Below, in pieces: positions 43,078 through 55,500 of a DNA stretch of 64,000 bases. Position 1 is the first letter of the stretch, and the number at the start of each line of letters is the position of its first letter. The stretch lies in contig CAZLOS010000007.1 in the NCBI GenBank assembly GCA_964561215.1, positions 1 to 64,000 of the forward strand, read 5' to 3'. The DNA comes from JAJFUV01 sp964561215 (GTDB taxonomy: Bacteria > Acidobacteriota > Terriglobia > Bryobacterales > Bryobacteraceae). A model generated the notes under the pieces. The model saw nothing but the letters and a program-made list of their open reading frames with translations. It ran no database searches and had not been told where the DNA came from. The translations under genes and the position numbers were made by a program.

Positions 43078-43821
43078 ATGCCCGCCCGCAACCTTTCCAA
43101 ACTCGTCAAGGAAATCGAGGCGTTCTGCGTCGAACACGCCAGCGCCGCGAATGTGGCCAAATACTCGCGTTACTTCAAGGAGGGCTATCAGGCTTACGGC
43201 GTGAGTTTCGAGGAGATGCTCGCCTACAAGAAGACCCTGCTCGAAGCGCACGCTGAATTGGGCCTTGCCGGCTTCCTCGATCTCGGCGACCTGCTGTTTC
43301 GCAATCCGAACTACGAGATGGGTTCGTTCGCCATCCTTTTCACCGCCGCCTTCCGCGACCAAATCGGTCCCAGCGAGTTTCAGCGCGTCGGGAACTGGCT
43401 CGATGAAGGCGTGCGCAACTGGGCGCATTGCGACGTGCTTTCGGGCGAGTTGACCGGATGGTGCCTGACGCAGGGCTCGGTCAGAATCGGCGAGTTCGAC
43501 AAGTGGCGCTCGTCACCGGCGCGTTTCAAGCGCCGCGCCGTCCCCGTGAGTCTGATTTCACTACTGAAGACCGTGAAGGACTGTGCGCCGCTTCTTGAAT
43601 TCATCCGGCCGATGATGCTGGACGAGGAACGCGTCGTCCAGCAGGGCCTCGGCTGGTTCCTCCGTGAGGTCTGGAAGAAGCAGCCGAAGCTGGTGGAGCC
43701 GTTCCTGGCCGAATTCAAAGACACGGCCGCGCGCCTGATCTTCCAGTACGCCACCGAAAAGATGACGCCGGAACAAAAGGCGCGCTACCGGCGTGCAAAG
43801 ACCGCTCCCCGTTCGCGGTGA
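43078..43821 (+). CDS. DNA alkylation repair protein, AlkD-like
   Basis: 247 residues, all-alpha HEAT-like repeats. The sequence follows the AlkD pattern: MGSFAILFTAAFRD, the active-site neighbourhood NWAHCDVLSGE (the aspartate matching the catalytic one of AlkD), SSPARFKRRAVPVSLI, and VQQGLGWFLREVWKKQP. AlkD-type glycosylases excise cationic alkylated purines. Start 43078 is preceded by GGAAGG; a methionine at 43066 is an alternative. Divergent from the kinase gene. Confidence 0.75.
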   Translation: MPARNLSKLVKEIEAFCVEHASAANVAKYSRYFKEGYQAYGVSFEEMLAYKKTLLEAHAELGLAGFLDLGDLLFRNPNYEMGSFAILFTAAFRDQIGPSEFQRVGNWLDEGVRNWAHCDVLSGELTGWCLTQGSVRIGEFDKWRSSPARFKRRAVPVSLISLLKTVKDCAPLLEFIRPMMLDEERVVQQGLGWFLREVWKKQPKLVEPFLAEFKDTAARLIFQYATEKMTPEQKARYRRAKTAPRSR

Positions 43822-43843
43822 GCGTCCTCGCAACTTCAACTTC

Positions 43844-45808
43844 TCAGTAGCTTTCCGAGCCCTTCATGTCCACGACGGCTTCGGTGACCTGTCCCAGGCA
43901 CTTGCCGTCCGCCACCACGTCCGCCGCAATGGCGAAGCGCGGGCTGCGCGCGGCCCAGTCCCGCGGCAGCGTCACCGCAACCGTGCTGCTCCCCTTTGAG
44001 TTCGCCTGGACCTCGAACTTGGCGATGTCCGGTGTAATCCGCCACTCGGGCGGCGCCACCAGCGCCACTTCCAGCTTCATCGGCGAGGGCGAGTAGTTCA
44101 GCACGTGGATTTGAATCTGCTTGGTTTCGCCCGGTGCCGCCAGAATCTGGTACGGATACAGGCGTAGCCAACTCGGGTTCATGCCGAAGTTCGACATCCC
44201 ATCCGGCAGAATGTCGAAGAACAACTGCCGCTGCTTCCGGAAATGCCGCTCGGTGGCCGTCATCATCTCCGGCGTCACCGCGTAAGGCTTTCCGTGGCCC
44301 GGCGCAATGAGGGTGGGCTGCCGTTCGATCAGGTTCAGGATCGACTTCAAATGGCTGTCGTTTTCGACGTGGTTGCGAAAGATGATGTTATGCCGCATCA
44401 CGCCGTCCGGCCGTCCGGAAGTGAAGAACGCATCGCCGGTGAACGCCACCCGGTTGCCGTCGATATCGCCGAACAGCGCCATCTGGTATTCGGTGTGGCC
44501 GGGCGAGTGCGTGATCTCGAATTCGAACTCCTCCCACTTGAACTTCTCTCCATGCCGGAACGAGCGCGCCACCTTGAACGGTTCGGCGAGGACGCAGCCC
44601 AGGTTCCAGCCGCGCGGGTTCTGGAAGACATCCACCATGTTCTCGTAGCACCACACCTTGGTGCCGTAGTTACGGATGAGGTGCGGGAAGCCGTTGATGT
44701 GGTCGTCGTGCATGTGGCTGGGTATGACCACGTCCACCGACTTCACGCCGTAGTCGCGCTTCAGCGTGTCGATGGAGTGCTCGACGAACCGGATGCGGTC
44801 GGTCACCGCCGTGGCACGCTCGAAGTTGCCGAAGTGCACGCCGCTCGCCGAGCCGTAATCGATGAACAGCGCCTTGCCGCTGTCGCTCACGATGGCATAA
44901 AAAGACGACGTGGTCTGATAATGCGCCACCAGGTGCGGGCTCACGGCGTAAGGTTTGTTCTCGGCGCTGGGCGTGCTGCCGGTCTGGAAGCGGTAGTAGT
45001 CGGTCAGGCGCTTCACGGTCTCCGCCATGGCCAGATCCGGGTCCGCGATCACTTCGCCGTGCGACGGGCACAGCATCTCGGGCTTCTGCTCGCGCAGCCG
45101 GCATAGCGAGAAGATTCCCAGGTCGATGCCTTCGCTGCCGCCGTAGTTTACCTGCGTGTCGTAAAGCGTGTGTATCTTGCCGGCCGCGTACATCAGGTCG
45201 CCGGAAAAAGCCATCTTCTTGTCGTCCACGGCCGCCAGCAGGGTGATGGAGCCGAGCGTGTGGCCCGGCGTGGGCAGGATGAAGAAATCGGTGTTCTTCC
45301 AGCGGAAGGTCGAATAGTCGGCCAGCGCCTTCTGGACCCGCACGTTCTTCGTGAGCGTGTTGAAGTCGTTGCGCATGTAATAGAGGTGGAACACGCGGCG
45401 GTTGCGCCAGAAGTTCTCCGCGTCGGCGAACAGGTGCTTTTCATGCGCGGGCACGGCGATAGGGATGCCACGAGAGACTGCCTTGTTGTCGCCTTGGCAT
45501 TGATCGCGGTGGTGATGCGTGTGCAAAACATAATCCACCTTGGAAATGCCCATGGCGGACAGATGGTCGAGAATCTTGCCCGAGCCGAAATCGACGAGCA
45601 CGCAGCTCGGACCATCCTTGATCACGTAAACGTTGCAGGTGTCCTCGAACATCCAGACGTTCCCGGTGATCTTGTGCGGGGCGCCGGTGGGCGCGAAGCC
45701 CGCTCGCACCGCGCTTTTTGCAGCGGCCTTCGGCGTTTGTGTGCCGGCCGGCGCAGCGCTCAGTACGGCGGCGGATTCCAGGAAACGGCGGCGGGTGGGT
45801 CTTGCCAT
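43844..45808 (-). CDS. Tat-exported protein with two tandem metallo-beta-lactamase-fold domains
   Basis: 654 residues. A Tat leader (TRRRFLESAAVLSAAP) is followed by one metallo-beta-lactamase-like domain with H98-x-H100-x-D102-Q103 (histidine usual at the last position is glutamine), TPGHTLGS and FSGDLMY. A second complete domain carries SHMHDDHING (HxHxDH intact), HSPGHTEYQ and FTGDAFFTSG. A C-terminal beta-sandwich begins near residue 560. Activity unknown: hydrolase or lyase on an exported substrate. Tandem fusion suggests one domain has a structural or divergent role. Confidence 0.8.
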   Translation of the reverse strand: MARPTRRRFLESAAVLSAAPAGTQTPKAAAKSAVRAGFAPTGAPHKITGNVWMFEDTCNVYVIKDGPSCVLVDFGSGKILDHLSAMGISKVDYVLHTHHHRDQCQGDNKAVSRGIPIAVPAHEKHLFADAENFWRNRRVFHLYYMRNDFNTLTKNVRVQKALADYSTFRWKNTDFFILPTPGHTLGSITLLAAVDDKKMAFSGDLMYAAGKIHTLYDTQVNYGGSEGIDLGIFSLCRLREQKPEMLCPSHGEVIADPDLAMAETVKRLTDYYRFQTGSTPSAENKPYAVSPHLVAHYQTTSSFYAIVSDSGKALFIDYGSASGVHFGNFERATAVTDRIRFVEHSIDTLKRDYGVKSVDVVIPSHMHDDHINGFPHLIRNYGTKVWCYENMVDVFQNPRGWNLGCVLAEPFKVARSFRHGEKFKWEEFEFEITHSPGHTEYQMALFGDIDGNRVAFTGDAFFTSGRPDGVMRHNIIFRNHVENDSHLKSILNLIERQPTLIAPGHGKPYAVTPEMMTATERHFRKQRQLFFDILPDGMSNFGMNPSWLRLYPYQILAAPGETKQIQIHVLNYSPSPMKLEVALVAPPEWRITPDIAKFEVQANSKGSSTVAVTLPRDWAARSPRFAIAADVVADGKCLGQVTEAVVDMKGSESY

Positions 45809-45878
45809 GGGGATATTCTATGTCGTACCGGGAATAAAGGATAGCGGCTGGAGCCGGGCGAGTCCACTTTGGCAGAGT

Positions 45879-47015
45879 ATGGGCATGCCAAAGTCGATCA
45901 CCCGGCAAGTCCGTATCGCGCTCGCCGCCGTTCTGCTCTGTTGCAGTCTGCGGGCCGAGAGCCCGGGACCACGGTGGCCGGCCCACACACCGCTTTCATT
46001 CCGTCAAGCACTCGATAAAGGGATTAGCTTCTCCTTTTCTTTCGAGGGGCAGCGCATTGGTCCGATGCTGCCCACCGGTTGGACTGTTTCGACCGCCGGG
46101 ACCACCACAACGAGCTACCGCCACGCTTCGGGCCTGGTGGCGATGCGCGAAGTCCGCGTGTGGCCCGAATTCGCCGCCGTAGAATACACCGTAAAGTTCC
46201 GCAACGAAGGCCGTGCGAATTCCGGCGCGGTGTCGCAAGTGAATGCCATGGACCTCGCCTTCGCTGACGGTCTCGTCGACGGAGCAAGTGTAGTTTCGAG
46301 CGGAGGCGGGCTCGCCGAAGAAGTCTACCCTCCCGCGACATTCTCGATCCGGCGATCCTATCCCGGGCCGATGACGCCGATCGACGGCCGCGTGACACTG
46401 GGCACTGTGGGAGGCCGGTCTTCGAACAAGGACCTGCCGTTCTTCTTCCTTGAGAATCAGCGAAGGAGCGCAGGCCTGTTTGTCGCGCTGGGATGGTCGG
46501 GCCAGTGGTCGGCCACGGTCAGGGCCGATCACAACCGCGGTACCCTGCTCGTACGGGGCGGTATTCCAGACCTTAGCGTCCGGTTACAACCAGGGGAAGA
46601 AATCGGCGGCCCGCGCATCCTGCTGGGTGCTTACACCGGCAAGCTCGAAGCCGGAGTGAACCGCCTGCGCCGCCTCATCCGTACTCAGTACGCCCCGCGC
46701 CTGGCCGGGCGCGAGTTCCTCCCCATCGCCACTTACGATCACTGGTGGAACATCGACGTCCGTTTCACCGAGCCGTTGTTGCGGCAGCTCGCCGATGCCG
46801 CGGCGTCCATCGGCCAGGAGTATTTTCTACTGGATGCCGGCTGGTACACGGGCATCGACGCATCGGGCGACTTCGGCATCCGCTATATCCGGCACGACTC
46901 GAACATCGGTCCCCTGGCCTGCTGGAATGCCGCCGACGAGCCCGACCGCCGTGGAATGCACCAAATCCGCCACGGGCGGGAAACTGATGAACGAAGGGCT
47001 CCGCTTCCAGCGTAG
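45879..47015 (+). pseudogene. Truncated GH36-like alpha-galactosidase relic
   Basis: The frame from ATG 45879 has a Sec leader (RIALAAVLLCCSLRA), the family's N-terminal beta-supersandwich, and the start of the barrel (YDHWWNIDVRFTE, then FLLDAGWYTG). Here about 100 or more residues normally separate AGWYTG from the nucleophile motif, but the two are joined by only about ten residues: YTGIDASGDFG then IRYIRHDSNIGPL. Translation ends after a further few residues at ...ERRAPLPA, without the rest of the barrel and C-terminal domain. An internal deletion plus 3' truncation is the simplest reading. It may still be expressed, but is unlikely to be active. Confidence 0.7.
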
Positions 47016-47049
47016 GCAACTCGAATCCCAGATTTGGTTGTATTCGGCG

Positions 47050-47079
47050 TTGACAGAATCGGCTGCGGTCCGCTAAGAT
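47050..47079 (+). promoter_or_regulatory. Sigma70-type promoter for glnA
   Basis: TTGACA at 47050-47055 and TAAGAT at 47074-47079 with an 18-bp spacer. The predicted start is near 47086, giving a leader of about 50 nt to glnA. The -35 is consensus and the -10 matches at four of six. Confidence 0.6.
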
Positions 47080-47136
47080 CGGTTGATACGTCGCTGCGGT
47101 ATCCCGCCATAAGTGTATCCACCCGAGGAAGAACAC

Positions 47137-48546
<1,410 letters not shown>

Positions 48547-48550
48547 ACCG

Positions 48551-48578
48551 GTAGGGGCGGGATATATCCCGCCCCTAC
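48551..48578. terminator. Perfect 28-nt palindrome, bidirectional terminator candidate
   Basis: GTAGGGGCGGGATA followed by its exact reverse complement. It lies between the stops of glnA (48546) and the convergent receptor gene (48583). No long T run follows on either side. A related copy is at 56024-56052, also just after a receptor gene. Confidence 0.6.
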
Positions 48579-48582
48579 ATCC

Positions 48583-51500
48583 CTACCACTGTAGATTCAA
48601 ACCCAACTTCAGGAAGCGTGGCAGGTTGTTCTGCACCGGGTTCAGGCGCCCGAAGACCGCGTTGGTCACGTCTGTCCCGCCGGGGGCGAGGCCGGTGAAC
48701 CACGGGTGATTGAAGGCATTCACCGCCTCGAAACGGAACTGCAGTTTCATCCGCTCGTAAATGGGGAAGTACTTGGTCATGGATACGTCCCAGTTCTTGT
48801 ATGCGGGATTCCGCACGTCGCTGAAGTAGTACGGGTACGTGCGGAATGTGTAACTGGGCTGCGCCGTGACCAGCTTGCCTGTCGCCGGGTCGATCCACTT
48901 CGAGGTGTCGAACCACTTCGCAATAGTCGGGTCGCTGAGCTTGGCGCTGCCGGGCACCGTCTGGGCGTTGTTCGGATAGGGGTAACACCAACCTTTCATG
49001 TACGTGATGTTAAAGTTGAGTTCCCAGCCGCCGATGAACTGGTTCACCACCCCGGAGACGTCGCTGGCCACCGGCTTGCCTTTACCGAACGGCAGTTCGT
49101 AGACCCCCGCGATGTTGAACTTCTGCGGAATGTCCACCTGCGCCGACGACGAGTAGGACTGCTTCACCAGCTTGGTCGATCCCGGATCCGAAAGGTTGAA
49201 GTCCTGCGCGTTGAGCAATTGCATCTGTTCGAGCGTCTTGGCGATGGTGTAGCTGGCCAGGAAGGTCAACCCTTGCGAGAAGCGCCTGGTCAGCTTGAAC
49301 TGGGCGCTGTCGTAACGCTGTTTACCCATGGGGATGTAGCTGAGGACTGAACTGCTGCCAAGCTGCGGGAAGCCGTAGAGCGTGAGCTGCCGCTGGATGG
49401 TCGCGCCATTGAGCGCTGCGTTCCGGGGAATCAGTCCAGCCATGGGATTGGGGATCTGCGCCGTGTAGTAGGCGGTGTCAATGGCCCCCGAGGACGTCCG
49501 CCGGGCCATCTCCGACGCCGGCAGATAGTTCAAGCCCACATTATTGACCGGCAGTTTGCTCGTCTGGTTGCCGATGTAGCCGGCTTCGAACAGCAGGTTG
49601 CCGGGAAGTTCGCGCTGGATGTCGAACGAAAACTGTTGGGAATAAGGTGCACGCGTGTCCTGGTAGACCCCCGACGGGCTTTGTCCCAGGAAGCTGGCCG
49701 CGCCCTCGGAGTTGCCGATGCCGGACAGGAGCTGGCCGCCGGGTTGTAGCACGAAAGGATTGGTCAGATTGACGGCAGGCGTCAGGCCGTCGGTCGAAAT
49801 GGTGGCATTGGTGCGCTGGCTGAAGCCCTGGTTGTTGCCGGGATACCACATGGCCAGGTAGTACAGGCCGTAACCTCCGCGGAGAACCCATTTGCTACCC
49901 AGCCGGTAAGCCAGTCCGATGCGCGGGGCGAAATTGTTCATGTCCGGGTTGTAGGATCCCCGGGACTGGCCGTTTAGATTCGCGAACAGCACCTGGCCCT
50001 TGAGGCTCAAGCCCTGTACTTGCGAAGCGATCGGGCTGGCCGCGCTCAGATCCAACCCCTTCACCATGCGGTCGTACCGCTCCGTAATGGGCCTCTCAAC
50101 CTCCCAGCGCAGGCCGAGGTTTACGGTCAGTCGTGAGGTCGCCTTCCAGTCGTCCTGGAAGAACCCTGAATAGTAGAAATGGGTCCAGGCCGGGTCGATG
50201 TTGCGGTCGACATAAGCGGAGTTGGGATAGCCGAGCAGGAAGCTGGCCAGCGCATTACCCGACACGGCATCCGCGGCCTTGCTGTTGGCCTGCGTCCAGG
50301 TTTTGGTGAAATCGAATGAGCCGACTGCATTTCCCGGGCTCAGGCTGAAATCGTTGTACTTGCGGCCTTCCGCGCCGAACTTGAGGAAGTGACGGCCAAC
50401 CACCACGTTCAGGTTCGGCTGGACTGTGTAGACTTCATTGACGCTGTAGCCGATCAGCCGGCTGGGTCCAAAGTTCTGATAGTCACCAGCGGAGAAAGTG
50501 AACTGGGGAAACCCCACGCGCGTGAACTGTTTGGTCAGGTTGGGGTCCATACCGAGTTGAACGGGGTCGAAGCCCGTACCGAAATTGCTCCCGGTAGTCT
50601 CTTCCCACCGGCTCAAGCCGGCGCGAAGGTCGAAGGTCATACGCGGACTTAGCGTCGAGGTCCAGTCGAAGTTCCAGGTGCGCCCGTTGCGGATCAGCGG
50701 CGCGTTGCCCGTTGGCTCGGCCGGATTCACCTGGTTGATGTCACTGACGAAGACCAGGCTCCGGAACTCCTCCCAGGGATTCTCACCGTAGCGGAAGTAG
50801 AAGTTGTTCTTCGAGTTGATCGCGAGATCCACGCGGCCGATCCACTGGGCGAGGTTGCCAACCCACCGCGACGGGTAGGGATAGTTCTGGAAATGGTTGG
50901 GCCCGACGCCCGGCGAAGTGGGCGCCGGGTAATACTTCAACGCATTGACGGCCACCGGGTTCAGACGGTCGGCCGGGATTTTGTTGCCGGAGAAGGGCGT
51001 GCGCGTGCCATCCGGCTTCGTCGTCAACGGATCGTAAATCGTTATCTGCTGTCCGGCCCCGTTGAACAGGTTCGTGAAATCGCCGCCGCGGATATCCATG
51101 ATAGGGAACGTCACGAGACCGGGGTCGGCGGAGCGTTGCTTGAGACCCTCATAGGCGATCAGCCAGAAGAGTCTGTTCTTGCCGTTGAACACCTTGGGGA
51201 CAAACACGGGGCCGCCGGCTTCGAAGCCGTACTGGTTGATGTGCATCGGAGGTCGTGGCGTGCCGTTCGCGTTCAACTCGAATTGGTTGGCATTCATCTT
51301 GGCGTTCTGGAAATACTCGAAAACCGAGCCGTGCAGATCGTTAGTGCCGGACTTAGTGACGATCGTGATGATCCCGCCGCCCGTCCGGCCATACTGCGCG
51401 TCATAGGTGTTGGTAAGGATTTTGAACTCCGCGACCGAGTCCATGGTCGGGACATGGATTACCTGCTGGCTGGACTGCACATTGCTGATGCCGTCCTGCA

Positions 51501-52083
51501 GGACCTCGTTTGCTCCGTTCCTGCCTCCATTCACCGCGAATCCGGTGGTGCCGCCGATGTCGAAGGACCTCAGGTAGCGCCAGCCACCGCTCTTGACAAC
51601 ACCCGGCGCGGCCCACACGATCTGGAACGGGTTCCGCCCCTGCGTCGGAATGTTGGCGATCATCTCGTTCGAGATGATCTGGCTCCGGCTGGCCGTTTCG
51701 GTTTGCAGTGTGGCCACCGCGGCCTCGACGGTCACACTGGAAGTGACTTCGCCGACCTGTAACGACACGTCCACGCGAAGCTTGTCCAGGGTCTGCAATT
51801 TGATGCCTGTCTGGACGTACTTGGTGAATCCGGACGCTTCCACAGTCAACTGGTAAGTGCCCGGAGCCAGAAAGGGCGTCAGGTACACGCCTACATCGTT
51901 GGTTTTCGCCACGACATTAGCATTCGTGGCGGGATTGGTGACGGTCACGGTCGCATTCGCGACGGCGGCGCCGGTCGGGTCCGTAACGGTACCCGAAATG
52001 CTGGCGCGAACTTCCTGCGAATAGACTGCAGGAGCCAAGGTCACCAAAAGACACACTGCGACACACAATGCGAACTTACACAT
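48583..52083 (-). CDS. Oar-like TonB-dependent outer-membrane receptor (copy 1)
   Basis: 1,166 residues. Signal peptide (MCKFALCVAVCLLVTLAPAV), then a carboxypeptidase-regulatory-like Ig fold (EVRASISGTVTDPTGAAVAN), then a plug domain (IPTQGRNPFQIVW ... FAVNGG) and a large beta-barrel ending in an aromatic C-terminus (NLQW). Such proteins import large ligands (oligosaccharides, peptides) and are abundant in Acidobacteriota. It is a clear paralog of the gene at 52503 and is transcribed divergently from it. The promoter at 52140-52168 and a GAGGGG ahead of the ATG support the start. Confidence 0.9.
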   Translation of the reverse strand: MCKFALCVAVCLLVTLAPAVYSQEVRASISGTVTDPTGAAVANATVTVTNPATNANVVAKTNDVGVYLTPFLAPGTYQLTVEASGFTKYVQTGIKLQTLDKLRVDVSLQVGEVTSSVTVEAAVATLQTETASRSQIISNEMIANIPTQGRNPFQIVWAAPGVVKSGGWRYLRSFDIGGTTGFAVNGGRNGANEVLQDGISNVQSSQQVIHVPTMDSVAEFKILTNTYDAQYGRTGGGIITIVTKSGTNDLHGSVFEYFQNAKMNANQFELNANGTPRPPMHINQYGFEAGGPVFVPKVFNGKNRLFWLIAYEGLKQRSADPGLVTFPIMDIRGGDFTNLFNGAGQQITIYDPLTTKPDGTRTPFSGNKIPADRLNPVAVNALKYYPAPTSPGVGPNHFQNYPYPSRWVGNLAQWIGRVDLAINSKNNFYFRYGENPWEEFRSLVFVSDINQVNPAEPTGNAPLIRNGRTWNFDWTSTLSPRMTFDLRAGLSRWEETTGSNFGTGFDPVQLGMDPNLTKQFTRVGFPQFTFSAGDYQNFGPSRLIGYSVNEVYTVQPNLNVVVGRHFLKFGAEGRKYNDFSLSPGNAVGSFDFTKTWTQANSKAADAVSGNALASFLLGYPNSAYVDRNIDPAWTHFYYSGFFQDDWKATSRLTVNLGLRWEVERPITERYDRMVKGLDLSAASPIASQVQGLSLKGQVLFANLNGQSRGSYNPDMNNFAPRIGLAYRLGSKWVLRGGYGLYYLAMWYPGNNQGFSQRTNATISTDGLTPAVNLTNPFVLQPGGQLLSGIGNSEGAASFLGQSPSGVYQDTRAPYSQQFSFDIQRELPGNLLFEAGYIGNQTSKLPVNNVGLNYLPASEMARRTSSGAIDTAYYTAQIPNPMAGLIPRNAALNGATIQRQLTLYGFPQLGSSSVLSYIPMGKQRYDSAQFKLTRRFSQGLTFLASYTIAKTLEQMQLLNAQDFNLSDPGSTKLVKQSYSSSAQVDIPQKFNIAGVYELPFGKGKPVASDVSGVVNQFIGGWELNFNITYMKGWCYPYPNNAQTVPGSAKLSDPTIAKWFDTSKWIDPATGKLVTAQPSYTFRTYPYYFSDVRNPAYKNWDVSMTKYFPIYERMKLQFRFEAVNAFNHPWFTGLAPGGTDVTNAVFGRLNPVQNNLPRFLKLGLNLQW

Positions 52084-52502
52084 GGTACTTACCCCTCATG
52101 CGAGTTTCGTCTCTGAGTCGAAACTACCTCTTGCCGAGAAGTATAGATCCGGTTTACGGGAGAGTCAATCGAGAAGAAGGCGTGTTGTCAGGAAATCCAA
52201 GCCATTCCGGGACCTGCTGTGCATGAATTTGAATTCAAGGAGCAAGACGTTCCTACCGTGTCACAGCTCTGTTCAGCGCGCCGACCCGTCGGAGCCATGT
52301 GGTTCAGATGTGCTGAACACAACATGGTGTTTTCGTCTTATATTCGCCATCGATTCCTCAAGAGATGCAAATTCCGGTCAGCTACTGTGAAATTTCGCCC
52401 CAAATCCCCCACACAGGCTGGATTTACCCCCTACCGGTGGTCGTATACTGTTCTGGTGCGGGTGTCTTAGGAAAACTTCACAATTCTGCTTTAGGAGGGA
52501 GT
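52084..52502. other. 419-bp divergent intergenic region with dyad symmetries
   Basis: Apart from the minus-strand promoter, the region holds GTTCAG at 52271-52276 and 52302-52307 with CTGAAC at 52313-52318, and AACAC/GTGTT arms (52317-52321 and 52327-52331). These could be operator half-sites. No good plus-strand promoter was found: TATACT at 52444-52449 lacks a -35. No gene is visible here. Confidence 0.4.
52140..52168 (-). promoter_or_regulatory. Sigma70-type promoter for Oar-like copy 1
   Basis: On the minus strand, TTGACT (52168-52163) and TATACT (52145-52140) are separated by exactly 17 bp. Each box differs from consensus at one position. Predicted transcription start near 52133 gives a 50-nt leader. 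Confidence 0.7.
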
Positions 52503-55500
52503 ATGCGTAATTTGTGCAGACTCGTGTCTGCGCTGTTGGTATTGACGTTAGTACCCCTTGCTTATTCACAAGAGGTACGCGCCAGTTTGACGGGGACCAT
52601 CACGGATTCAACCGGCGCCGCGGTAGCGAACGCCGCCGTGCAGGCCACCAATCTTGCAACAAACACCGTCACTTCGACCAAGAGTAACGAATCGGGCACC
52701 TTCGTGACCCCCTTCCTTGCTCCTGGCAAGTACCTTATGACGGTGGAAGCCACCGGCTTCAAGAAGTTCCTGCGGGAGAACATCCAACTGCAGGCCGGTG
52801 AACGCGTCCGCTTGGACGTGAAACTGGAAGTCGGCGAAGTGACCACCAGCGTGACCGTCAGCGACTCTGTTTCGCAGTTGCAGACGGAAACCGCCACGCG
52901 GAGCCAGACGTTGGCCAACGAAATCGTGGCCAGCGTTCCGACCCAAGGGCGCAACCCGTTCCAGATTGCCTGGGCGGCCTCCGGCGTCATCAAGAGCGGT
53001 GATTTCCGGTATCTGCGCTCGTTTGATATTGGCGGTACAACGGGTATTTCGATCAACGGTGGCCGTAGCAAGACCAACGAAATGTTGCTCGACGGTATCA
53101 GCGACGTGCAGGCCGGGTATGACGTGATCAGCGTTCCGACGACCGAATCCGTCCAGGAGTTCAAGGTTCAGGCCAATACTTACGATGCACAGTACGGTCG
53201 TACCGGCGGCGGCGTGATCACCATCGTCACCAAGGGTGGCGGCAACGACTTCCATGGCACGGCGTTCGAGTATTTTCAGAACGACAAACTAAACGCCAAT
53301 CAAAGTGAATTGAATCAGCCTCTTAAAAGGGGAAACCAGTATTTCGCCAACGGCTACAAGGCGCCGAATCACATTAACCAGTTTGGTGCCATGGCTTCAG
53401 GGCCGTTCATCATCCCGAAAGTAGTCAACACCAAGAACCGCGCGTTCTGGATGCTGAGTTGGGAAAGCATGCGGCAGCGCTCGGCCGACCCGGGCGTGAC
53501 TACATTCCCGACAGCGGAAATGCGCACCGGCGATTTCAGCGGCTTGCAGGGTGTATCCAACAACGTCGCTTTCCCGATTTCAATCTACGATCCGCTAACA
53601 ACGAACAGCAACGGTATTCGCCAGCCTTTTGCCGGTAATGCGATCCCGTCGAGCCGGATTGATCCGGTTGCGAAAAAGGTGATGTCTTACTACCCGATGC
53701 CGTCAAGTTCGGGCAATGCCTACACGCACGCCAACAACTATCCGTATCCTTCCATGTGGATGGCGAGCTTCGACCAGTTTGTGGGACGCACGGATTTTGT
53801 GGTGAACTCCAAGAACAACGTGTTCTTCCGTTACAACGAGAATCCGTTCCAGGAATTCCGCGGCATAACGTTCGGTATGGACAACGTGGCGGAGCCGAGC
53901 GGCAACACGCCGCTGCTGCGCAACGGCCGCAACGTGATGATGAACTGGACCTCGACGATTTCGCCGACCATGACCTTCGACTTGCGCGTCGGCCTGAATC
54001 GCTGGGAGGCGACGGGCGGCAGTTCGCTGGGGGCGGGCTACGATGCGGCACAACTCGGCATTTCGAGCGCCATTACGTCGCAAATCACCCGGAAACAGTT
54101 CCCACGGTTCAACTTCAGCGACCAATACCAGGCGGTCGGTGCCGAAGCGGCGGGGCCGGACACACAGGACACCTACAGCATCCAGCCCAATATCAACAAG
54201 GTGGTCGGGCGTCATGTTCTGAAGTTCGGGGTCGACCTGCGCCAGTACAACAAGATCAACTACTCGCGTGGTTATCCGTCTGGCTACTACAATTTCTCTC
54301 GTGCCTGGACGCAGAAAGACGCGAACAAGTCCAGCAGCGATGCCGGTGATGCGTTTGCCAGCTTCCTGCTCGGTTATCCGGTGGCTGGCGATGCCCGGAT
54401 CGAAAAGAACATCGACACGGCGTATCGGCATTTCTATTACGCCGGATTCTTCCAGGATGATTGGAAAGTCAACTCCCGTTTGACCATCAACGTCGGCTTG
54501 CGATGGGACGTGGAAACCGGCAACAAGGAACGGTTCAACCGGTCGACGCCAGGCCTGGACTTCAATGCTGCAAGCCCCATCGCCAGCAAGGTGTCGGGTC
54601 TGAACCTGATCGGTGCCATGCAGTTCGCTGGCGTGAATGGTGTGCCCGAGACGCTGGTTGACGCCGACAAGAACAATTGGCAGCCGCGTGTTGGCGTGGC
54701 CTATAGGCTGGGTGAGCACTGGGTGTTGCGTGGCGGCTACGGCTTGTATTTCCTGGGCCAGAACGACACCGGCTCCACCAGCGGCTTCAGCCGGACGACG
54801 ACTGCGATCGTGTCGAACGACAACAATCTCACACCGATTGCCGGGCTTTCGCTCACCAACGCCTTCATCGGTTACGCTAACAGCCGGTTGCTTGATCCGA
54901 TCGGGTCCAGCCAGGGCGCATCCAGCTTCCTGGGTGAGTCGGTGACTAGCTATCTTCGCAACCGCCCATTGCCCTACTCGCACCAGTACTCTTTCGATAT
55001 CCAGCGCGAGTTGCCGGGCAACATCCTGTTTGAGATCGGCTATGCGGGCAACACCTCGCGCAAACTGGTGTCGCAGACCGATGGTGTAGGATCCAGGGGC
55101 TGGAACCTGAACTACATTCCGGCCGCTCAAATGGGACAGGCGTCTTCGTACTACACCACCAAGATTGCCAATCCCATGTTCGGCCTGATTCCGAATAATT
55201 CGACCTTGAACGCGGCAACAATCACTCGCAGCACGCTGCTGACGGCATTCCCACAGTACTCGGGCGCCGCGCTTGCTGGTGTACCGATCGGCAGAAGCCA
55301 GTATCACGGCATGAGCGTGAAGGTCACGAAGCGTCTTTCGCACGGGCTGAGTTTCCTGGCCAACTACGGCATCGGCAAGAACCTGGAGCAAACCCGTCCA
55401 CTAAACGATCAGGACTTCACCGGCATCACCAACTTCGATGCGACGCCACTGGTCAAAGAGTCGACGCAGGAAATCGACGCGCCGCAGAAGTTCGCCTTCG

